Source: Prevotellaceae bacterium UBA6858
Lineage (GTDB): Bacteria; Bacteroidota; Bacteroidia; Bacteroidales; Bacteroidaceae
Direction: 5' to 3'
Assembly (NCBI GenBank): GCA_002451695.1
Contig: DKDC01000029.1
Coordinates: 35,387-65,485, forward strand
DNA length: 30,099 nucleotides
In this document: piece after piece, positions 24,216 to 30,099 of the stretch
Position numbering within the stretch: the first letter of the stretch is position 1
How the letters are laid out: each line of letters begins with the position of its first letter
Made by a program: the position numbers and the translations under genes
The notes under the pieces: generated by a model
Databases searched by the model: none
What the model saw: the letters and a program-made list of their open reading frames with translations, nothing else
Told to the model about the DNA's origin: nothing

Positions 24216-26033
24216 TTACATTCTTTCGGGCATCTCGATGCCGAGGAGCTTCATGCCCTCGCTTATCACCTTAGCCACGTTGGCCGAAAGCACAAGGCGC
24301 AGATGTTTCACGGCGGCGTTATCCTCGCGCAATATTGAGTAGTCGTGGTAGAACTGGTTGTAGGCCTTCACAAGCTCGTAACAGTAGTTGGCAATCCCGC
24401 TCGGGTTCATGTTCTCGCCCGCCTCCCTTACGGTTGCGTCGAAGTCGGCGAGAGCCTGAATGAGCACGCCCTCCTTTTCGTTCACGGGAGTTCCGGCAGC
24501 CACAGGACCCGTGATCTTCAGACCGTCGCCCGCAGCCTTGCGCAGCACGGAGCGTATGCGGGCGTAGGTGTATTGTATGAACGGGCCGGTGTTTCCGTTG
24601 AAGTCGATGCTCTCTTCGGGGTTGAACAAAATGTTCTTGCGTGCGTCAACCTTGAGCAGGAAATATTTCAGCGCACCAAGCCCCACAATCCTTGCGGTCT
24701 CGTTCTTCTCCTCCTCGGGCACATCGTTGAACTTGCCGAGTTCCTCACTCGTGCGCCGCGCCGTCAGGATCATTTCCTCCACAAGCTCGTCAGCGTCAAC
24801 CACAGTCCCCTCGCGGCTCTTCATCTTTCCGTTGGGCAGGTTCACCATGCCGTATGAGAAATGCACGAGGCTCTTTCCCCATTCAAAGCCAAGGCGGTCG
24901 AGAAGAATTGAAAGCACCTTGAAATGATAGTCCTGCTCGTTGCCCACAACATAAATCATCTTGTTTATGGGGAAATCCTGATAGCGCAGTTTCGCAGTTC
25001 CTATGTCCTGCGTCATGTAAACCGAAGTGCCGTCGCTGCGTATGAGCAGCTTCTCGTCAAGACCGTCTTTCGTGAGGTCGGCCCAAACGCTGCCGTCGTC
25101 CTTGCGGAAGAAAAGCCCCTTTTCCAGCCCCTGGTTCACAAGCTCCTTGCCCACGAGATAAGTGTCGCTCTCGTAGTATATCTTGTCAAAGCTCACGCCG
25201 AGAGCCTTGTAAGTCTCGTTAAACCCGGCGTAAACCCATTCGTTCATCTTTCTCCAAAGAGCGCGCACATCCTTGTCGCCCTGCTCCCATTTCACGAGCA
25301 TTTCGTGGGCCTCCTTTATTAGCGGCGCCTCGCGTTCCGCCTTTTCCTTGGCTTCTTCCTCACCCATTCCCCCGGAAACGAACTTCTTGGTAAGCTCTGC
25401 AACCTCCTCGCGGTAGTGCTTGTCAAACAGCACGTAATAGTCGCCTATGAGGTGGTCGCCCTTCTTGCCCGAACTCTGCGGTGTCTCGCCGTTGCCCCAC
25501 TTCAGCCATGCCAGCATCGACTTGCAGATGTGAATGCCGCGATCGTTCACAATGTTGGTCTTCACCACCCTCTTGCCGCAGGCCTCCTCGATGTTGGCAA
25601 CGGCCCACCCGAGAAGGTTGTTCCTCACGTGTCCAAGGTGGAGCGGCTTGTTGGTGTTTGGCGAGGAATACTCTATCATCCACAGCGGGGCGTCCTTGCC
25701 GGGCTTGTGAATGCCGTAGTTCTCGTCCCCGTCGATGGTGTTGAGCAAATCGGTCCAACTGTCGGCCGAAACGCAAAGGTTCAGGAAACCCTTCACAACG
25801 TTATACTTGTCCACTGCGTCGCAGTTCTTCAGCAGGTATTCGCCAATCTCGGCCGCCGTGTCCTCGGGCTTCTTCTTCGACACCCTCAAAAGCGGGAACA
25901 CAACGAGTGTGAGCGAACCCTCAAACTCGCGCTTCGTCTTCTGAAGCTGTATCATCCCCTCCTTAGGTTCAACGCCGTAAAGCGCCCTCACCGCCTCCGC
26001 TGCCGCAGACGCTATGCTTTGCTCAATTTTCAT
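24216..26033 (-). CDS. argS: Arginine--tRNA ligase
   Basis: A 605-residue class I aminoacyl-tRNA synthetase that charges tRNA-Arg in the cytoplasm. The N-terminal additional domain (about 1-110) precedes the catalytic HIGH motif as HLGH (132-135). The KMSKS-like motif is KMKSR (403-407). The C-terminal anticodon-binding helical domain includes the conserved GPFIQYTYAR segment. Length and motif spacing are normal. It has its own -7 box (26076-26083) and a strong terminator, so it is a single-gene unit, consistent with a core chromosomal setting. Confidence 0.97.
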   Translation of the reverse strand: MKIEQSIASAAAEAVRALYGVEPKEGMIQLQKTKREFEGSLTLVVFPLLRVSKKKPEDTAAEIGEYLLKNCDAVDKYNVVKGFLNLCVSADSWTDLLNTIDGDENYGIHKPGKDAPLWMIEYSSPNTNKPLHLGHVRNNLLGWAVANIEEACGKRVVKTNIVNDRGIHICKSMLAWLKWGNGETPQSSGKKGDHLIGDYYVLFDKHYREEVAELTKKFVSGGMGEEEAKEKAEREAPLIKEAHEMLVKWEQGDKDVRALWRKMNEWVYAGFNETYKALGVSFDKIYYESDTYLVGKELVNQGLEKGLFFRKDDGSVWADLTKDGLDEKLLIRSDGTSVYMTQDIGTAKLRYQDFPINKMIYVVGNEQDYHFKVLSILLDRLGFEWGKSLVHFSYGMVNLPNGKMKSREGTVVDADELVEEMILTARRTSEELGKFNDVPEEEKNETARIVGLGALKYFLLKVDARKNILFNPEESIDFNGNTGPFIQYTYARIRSVLRKAAGDGLKITGPVAAGTPVNEKEGVLIQALADFDATVREAGENMNPSGIANYCYELVKAYNQFYHDYSILREDNAAVKHLRLVLSANVAKVISEGMKLLGIEMPERM

Positions 26034-26075
26034 ATCCTTATATACTTATATTTCCACACATTACGTAACAATCTG

Positions 26076-26083
26076 CAAAATTA
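26076..26083 (-). promoter_or_regulatory. -7 box for argS
   Basis: The minus strand reads TAATTTTG (TAnnTTTG), 43 bp before the argS ATG. The same box occurs upstream of the SpmA-SpmB gene. Confidence 0.5.
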
Positions 26084-26142
26084 AGCATTTTAGCCCGATA
26101 ACCGCCGCTTTTCATCGCACAACATTGCGCACGTCCGCCAAA

Positions 26143-26415
26143 CTATCTGAACCCCTCGGGAATGTTTTCCATTTGGCTTTGCCACGACCAACCGTCGGGC
26201 TTCTCCTTGTCATCGAACCAAACGCAGCCCGACTTCACCCACCTTTCGCGGTAATCCCGGGTTGAGGCAACGGTGTAATCCTCATTCCCGAACTCCACCC
26301 CGCAACAGGGGCAAATTTCATAAGAGGGCGTTTTGCCGTCCTCCCCCCAAGGCTTGAACCCAAGCCTGTACCCGCAAACGCGGCATCTGTGCGAATCATC
26401 CTTCATAATCGCCAT
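26143..26415 (-). CDS. Small CPCC-type zinc-ribbon protein
   Basis: A 90-residue protein with two cysteine knuckles: Cys11-x2-Cys14, and Cys35 with the Cys37-Cys38 pair in YEICPCCGVEFG. This is the pattern of the cysteine-rich CPCC family, which probably binds one zinc ion. The rest is acidic and Trp-rich, without membrane segments. Function is unknown. It has its own -7 box (TATCTTTG, 26433-26440). An internal ATG at codon 4 (26406) could be used instead. It lies between argS and repeat copy G and is probably monocistronic. Confidence 0.75.
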   Translation of the reverse strand: MAIMKDDSHRCRVCGYRLGFKPWGEDGKTPSYEICPCCGVEFGNEDYTVASTRDYRERWVKSGCVWFDDKEKPDGWSWQSQMENIPEGFR

Positions 26416-26432
26416 ATATTATTTCCGATTTC

Positions 26433-26440
26433 CAAAGATA
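26433..26440 (-). promoter_or_regulatory. -7 box for the CPCC protein gene
   Basis: The minus strand reads TATCTTTG (TAnnTTTG), 18 bp before the ATG at 26415. Confidence 0.5.
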
Positions 26441-26532
26441 CGAAATTCTATGACAACCAAGCGGAAACCCCATTCCATAAAAATAGCCCAATCCGTTGAT
26501 AATCATAATGTTGCTACTATTTTGCAGTGTTT

Positions 26533-26820
26533 GTATAAGACGTTGTTTTTCAAGTGTTTGCAACGGCGGAAAAAAGGTCTGATTTAGTTTGGATTACATC
26601 AGACATAATTTTTTCTACGTCCTATATAGTTTTCCCTGCATCCTATGTAGTTTTCGCGGTGTTTGATAGAGGGCTGTTATTTTTTGTTTTGCACCTTTTG
26701 CATGGGCGCATGGCACACGCCCTGTACGCCACCGCTTGAAACGCATAGGTAAATGACGATGCAATATCGCAAATTCGCACAATTCAGGGCGTATGCCATA
26801 CGCCCCTACGGAGGCGCAAT
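26533..26820 (-). repeat. Composite intergenic repeat, copy G
   Basis: This is in reverse orientation, downstream of the flippase gene. Read on the minus strand it gives the GC palindromes 26787-26805 and 26704-26722 (the second imperfect). Then come three 21-bp units plus a decayed fourth (26643-26663, 26622-26642, 26601-26621, 26580-26600), GACC with a T-tract (26579-26570), and the GCAAAC tail towards 26533. In this orientation the T-tract could end the flippase transcript. No gene is convincing between 26441 and 26827. Confidence 0.82.
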
Positions 26821-26827
26821 TTTCTGA

Positions 26828-28342
26828 TTATTTTGCTCCTTGTTTTTTCCTGAAATGCCTTCCTATCACCGGCAGACCTGACAGGGGGAAGTCGTAGTGT
26901 ATTATGTGCGCCACGAAAAGGATTATCAGCAATGTGTTTATGCCGAGGCGGAGGGGCGCGGGCAGGGAATGCGGGGTGAGGAGCATTATCGCCGTGAAAA
27001 GGGCGGCGACCATTACGTAAACGGCTATGGACTTCAGAGGGTAGTTTATGGGGTATTTTCTCTGCCCAGTGAAATAGGACAGGAGCATCGCCGTGCCGTA
27101 GCCGGCAACTCCCGCCCATGCGCACGCCATATAGCCGTATTTTGGAATTAGCAGCACGTTAATCAGCACAAGGACCACGCAGCCCGCCCCGGAGAACCAT
27201 GCACCGTAGATTGTTTTGTCGATGAGCTTGTACCAGAACGAGAGGTTGAAGTAAACGCCCATCATTATTTCGGCAGCCATTACTATCGGCACAACCTTGA
27301 GCCCGTCCCAGTAGTCGCGCCCTATGATGTATTTAAGCACGTCGAGCCAGCCCACAACCACAAGGTAGGCAAGCAGGGTGAAGATTATGAAATATTTCAT
27401 CGCCTTGGCGTATGTGTCGCGTGAGCCTTTCTCCTTCGCGCTTCCGAAAACGAACGGCTCGTATGCGTAACGGAACGCCTGGGTTATCATCGCCATTATC
27501 ATGGCAATCTTTGCCGCCGCGCCGTAGATGCCGAGCTGCACATGACCCTCCGCGCCGGGGGAAACCATGGGGTAAAGTATCTTGTCGGCAGTCTGGTTGA
27601 GTATTCCCGTAATTCCCAAAAGGAGTATCGGCCACGAATACGAAAGCATTTTGCGGGACAGGGCCTTGTCGAAAACCCAGCGGAAGCCTGTAAGCTCCTT
27701 CCAGAAAAAGAAAGTGATTATCCCGGTACAGAAAAGGTTGAGGCGGAAAACGTAGCCAACCCCCACCGAAGGATCGTAAACCGAAGCCGCGAGGCCGTGG
27801 GTTGAGGGGTTTGAGTACATAGCCGGAAGAACAACGAAATAAACGATGTTGAGCGCAATGTTCAGCACTATGAAAAGCATTTTAAGCGCAACAAACTTCC
27901 AAGGTCTGTGCCTGTACCTTAGATATGCGAACGGAATGCACTGGAAAGCGTCTATCGCCACGCAAGCCGACATTATGGCAACGTAGTCCTTGTGGGCGGA
28001 ATATCCCATGAATGACGAAACGGGGTTTATGAACGCCAGTACAAGCGCCACAAACAACAAGGCGACTCCGCCGACCATTATGAGAACCGTGGAGTACGTG
28101 CGCATTGGGTTCGCGCCCTCCTTGTTCACAAAACGGAAAAACGTGGTCTCCATTCCGAACGTGAGGATTACGAGCAGAAGCGCAGTGTAGGCGTAAACAT
28201 TGGTTATCACGCCATATCCGCCCGACGAAGCCGCTATCTTTGCCGTATATAAAGGGACGAGGAGGTAGTTGAGAAACCTGCCGACAATGCTGCTCATCCC
28301 ATAAAGGGCGGTGTCCTTGAAAAGCGTCTTTAGATTAGCCAT
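26828..28342 (-). CDS. MOP-superfamily polysaccharide/lipid flippase (Wzx/MurJ-like)
   Basis: A 504-residue integral membrane protein with about 12-14 hydrophobic helices across its whole length. The N-terminal LFKDTALYGMSSIVGRFLNYLLVPLY pattern is typical of oligosaccharide flippases of the polysaccharide biosynthesis family. It would move lipid-linked glycans across the inner membrane. No glycosyltransferase genes lie nearby, so the cargo cannot be guessed. It begins 37 bp after the SpmA-SpmB gene stop and is probably co-transcribed with it. Repeat copy G follows. Confidence 0.87.
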   Translation of the reverse strand: MANLKTLFKDTALYGMSSIVGRFLNYLLVPLYTAKIAASSGGYGVITNVYAYTALLLVILTFGMETTFFRFVNKEGANPMRTYSTVLIMVGGVALLFVALVLAFINPVSSFMGYSAHKDYVAIMSACVAIDAFQCIPFAYLRYRHRPWKFVALKMLFIVLNIALNIVYFVVLPAMYSNPSTHGLAASVYDPSVGVGYVFRLNLFCTGIITFFFWKELTGFRWVFDKALSRKMLSYSWPILLLGITGILNQTADKILYPMVSPGAEGHVQLGIYGAAAKIAMIMAMITQAFRYAYEPFVFGSAKEKGSRDTYAKAMKYFIIFTLLAYLVVVGWLDVLKYIIGRDYWDGLKVVPIVMAAEIMMGVYFNLSFWYKLIDKTIYGAWFSGAGCVVLVLINVLLIPKYGYMACAWAGVAGYGTAMLLSYFTGQRKYPINYPLKSIAVYVMVAALFTAIMLLTPHSLPAPLRLGINTLLIILFVAHIIHYDFPLSGLPVIGRHFRKKQGAK

Positions 28343-28379
28343 GGTTTATATTGTATGCCATTTTGTATGCAAAAACTTT

Positions 28380-29612
28380 TTATCCGAAAAACATATAGCA
28401 TATTGCTATGGCGGCAATAGTTCCGGCAATGTCGGCAATAAGCCCGCACGCCACGGCATGGCGCGTGAACTTTATGCCCACGCTCCCGAAGTAAACGGCG
28501 AGAATGTAAAACGTGGTGTCGGTTGAGCCTTGGAACAAACAGCTCAGCCGCCCCGTGAACGAGTCCGCGCCGTACGTTGTCATGCAGTCAACCATCATGC
28601 CCCTTGCGCCGCTGCCGCTCAAAGGCTTCATTATTGCCGTAGGCACTGCACCAATCCAATCGGTGCTTGCGCCAAACTGCACAGCCAACCATTTTATTCC
28701 GTCTATAATCCAATCCATCGCCCCGGCGGCGCGGAAAACCCCTATGCCCACAAGTATGGCGACGAGGTAGGGAATTATCCTCACGGCTGTCTCAAATCCG
28801 CCTTTGGCCCCCTCGATGAAAGCGTCGTAAACATTGACTTTTTTCCTGAGGCCGACAAGAATGAAGGCTATTATGATTGTAAACAGAAGTATGTTGGCCG
28901 ACGAAGTTCCCACCAAGTCCATCGTGGCTTTGTCAAGGCTTGAAAATCCCCAGACTATTAGGGCGAAAAACACGCACGCCCCGCCGAGGGTGAGCAGCAG
29001 CGTCTTGTTGAAAAGGTTTATCCTTTGGTAAATGCTCGTGGCTATTATTCCTGCGAGGGTCGCGACAAACGTGGCAAGCAATATCGGCACGAAAACATCC
29101 GTCGGCTGCGCCGCGCCAAGCTGCGCACGGTAAACCATAACCCCCACCGGCACTATGGTAAGCCCGCTCGTGTTGAGCACAAGGAACATAATCATCGGAT
29201 TTGTGGCTGTGTCCTTTTTCGGGTTAAGCTCCTGAAGCCTCTCCATGGCTTTAAGCCCGAGCGGCGTCGCGGCGTTGTCGAGCCCGAGCATATTGGCGGC
29301 TATGTTCATGAATATGTTGCCCACCGCAGGATGCCCCTTGGGGATTTCGGGAAACAGCTTGCTGAAAACAGGATAGAGCGCACGCGAAAGGGCCTGCACA
29401 AGCCCTCCCCTCTCCCCTATCTTCATCACGCCGAGCCACAGCGAAAGCACTCCGGTAAGCCCGAGCGAAATCTCGAAAGCCGTCTTGGCGGTTGTGAACG
29501 TGGAGTTCATTATCTCGGGGAACACCGTGGCGTCGCCGAAAAACAGCAGCTTCACCAGGGCAACGGCAAAAGCTATGACAAAAAAAGCTATCCAAATATA
29601 GTTTAGCACCAT
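28380..29612 (-). CDS. SpmA-SpmB fusion, nucleoside-recognition-domain membrane protein
   Basis: A 410-residue polytopic membrane protein. The first half carries the SpmA-like GLDNAATPLGLKAME motif. The second half carries the SpmB-like PLSGSGARGMM and QGSTDTTFYILAVYFGS motifs, so two Bacillus spore-maturation proteins are fused. Such fusions occur in non-sporulating Bacteroidota, where the role is unknown; transport across the inner membrane is a common suggestion. It is first in a pair with the flippase. A TAATTTTG -7 box lies at 29638-29645. Confidence 0.88.
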   Translation of the reverse strand: MVLNYIWIAFFVIAFAVALVKLLFFGDATVFPEIMNSTFTTAKTAFEISLGLTGVLSLWLGVMKIGERGGLVQALSRALYPVFSKLFPEIPKGHPAVGNIFMNIAANMLGLDNAATPLGLKAMERLQELNPKKDTATNPMIMFLVLNTSGLTIVPVGVMVYRAQLGAAQPTDVFVPILLATFVATLAGIIATSIYQRINLFNKTLLLTLGGACVFFALIVWGFSSLDKATMDLVGTSSANILLFTIIIAFILVGLRKKVNVYDAFIEGAKGGFETAVRIIPYLVAILVGIGVFRAAGAMDWIIDGIKWLAVQFGASTDWIGAVPTAIMKPLSGSGARGMMVDCMTTYGADSFTGRLSCLFQGSTDTTFYILAVYFGSVGIKFTRHAVACGLIADIAGTIAAIAICYMFFG

Positions 29613-29637
29613 AGTGCGGAAAGATAAGTAACGACTG

Positions 29638-29645
29638 CAAAATTA
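29638..29645 (-). promoter_or_regulatory. -7 box for the SpmA-SpmB/flippase unit
   Basis: The minus strand reads TAATTTTG (TAnnTTTG), 26 bp before the ATG. Confidence 0.45.
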
Positions 29646-30032
29646 GCCAAACAATGGAAAACTCGGCGTAAAACCTGTCGAAATGTTGTTCAAGAATATG
29701 AACTGTTTCAACGTTCTATGGGTTTCGTTACTGCAATGTTTACAAACAAAGGGCAAATCCACAGCATTCCAACCATGTTTCCAACAGTTTTTCACACGCA
29801 AACAAGTTTATGGCATTTTACTTTATTTCAAATTCATATAAAGTTGCCTTTCCCATTTTTTCGGAGCTTTCCACAATTTCCACAGCGTATAATCATTATC
29901 ATCATCCTTTTGTAAATTCCAAAACAGAATGATATTTATATGCCTATGGTTTCGTGTAGATTTTCAAGTTTGGTGATTGTTATCCGTAAAAAACAGTAAT
30001 ACAGATAATTAGCCTTATTTCTTTTTAATGGC
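29646..30032. other. AT-rich intergenic stretch
   Basis: No convincing gene is present. The sequence is much more AT-rich than the rest of the window. It contains a 13-of-15 match to the 7-1-7 Fur box (29887-29901), and two TTTCCACA words at about 29868-29887. It may be decayed or regulatory DNA belonging to a gene beyond the window. Confidence 0.4.
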
Positions 30033-30099
30033 GTAAGTTATTGTATTCAAGATGTTTGCAAGCGGCAAAAAAAGGTCTGATGTAATTCAAACTACATCA
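30033..30099 (-). repeat. Composite intergenic repeat, copy H (truncated by window edge)
   Basis: Read on the minus strand, a 21-bp unit (30078-30098) is followed by GACC, a run of seven A on the plus strand (T-tract), and the GCAAAC tail ending CTTAC (30033-30037). The inverted arms CTGATGTA and TACATCAG enclose 8 bases here. The copy continues beyond the window. Confidence 0.78.

Noticed and set aside
29760..29890. Possible DnaA-box cluster (TTTTTCACA, two TTTCCACA words) suggesting an origin
   Set aside because: Matches are partial and few, in AT-rich DNA, with no dnaA, dnaN or replication gene nearby.
1..30099. tRNA, rRNA, transposase, integrase or attachment sites
   Set aside because: I looked through the intergenic stretches and coding frames and saw none; the dispersed repeats appear non-autonomous.

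Overview
The window looks like a chromosomal contig from a Bacteroidota member, most likely of the order Bacteroidales. Supporting signs are TAnnTTTG-type -7 promoter boxes in front of most transcription units, GC-rich coding sequence, an SpmA-SpmB fusion protein, and an S41 peptidase with a Sec signal. I cannot fix the genus. Both window ends lie inside copies of the same dispersed repeat, so this is probably a complete contig that stopped at repeats.

Layout: (1) 262-4100, minus strand: a three-gene operon, PfkB-family sugar/nucleoside kinase, S41 C-terminal-processing protease, then a GNAT-like acyltransferase. (2) 4400-9295, minus strand: a complete type III restriction-modification system, mod then res, 3 nt apart. 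It lies between two collinear direct repeats that are 96% identical by my count. The target-recognition part of mod is strikingly AT-rich. An AT-rich orphan gene (10043-10390) lies upstream. (3) 10931-16985, minus strand: a heavy-metal efflux operon (periplasmic adaptor, CzcA-type RND pump, TolC-type outer-membrane channel) followed by a Fur-family regulator. Similar 7-1-7 palindromes lie at the adaptor and fur promoters. (4) 17331-19398, plus strand: a membrane protein with a C-terminal DUF4253 domain and a radical-SAM protein. (5) 19741-26033, minus strand: argS with a clear intrinsic terminator, then RNase H, an MsbA-like ABC exporter and an LtaS-like membrane sulfatase-fold enzyme. (6) 26143-26415: a small CPCC zinc-ribbon protein. 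(7) 26828-29612, minus strand: the SpmA-SpmB fusion and a MOP-superfamily polysaccharide flippase.

The most distinctive feature is non-coding. Eight copies (A-H) of a composite intergenic repeat punctuate the window. Full copies combine (i) one to three 19-bp GC palindromes of the type GGGCGTATGCCATACGCCC, often as an inverted pair resembling a REPIN; (ii) a head-to-tail array of exactly 21-bp units (GAYRTA-N8-TAYRTC-A), usually three, each internally dyad-symmetric; (iii) GACC plus a T-tract; and (iv) a conserved tail beginning GCAAAC and ending near CTTAC. Copies A, G and H point left and B-F point right. In some copies the last unit forms a convincing intrinsic terminator. In copies B and C the repeat edge supplies the -7 box of the next gene. 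No transposase, integrase, tRNA, rRNA or CRISPR array is visible.
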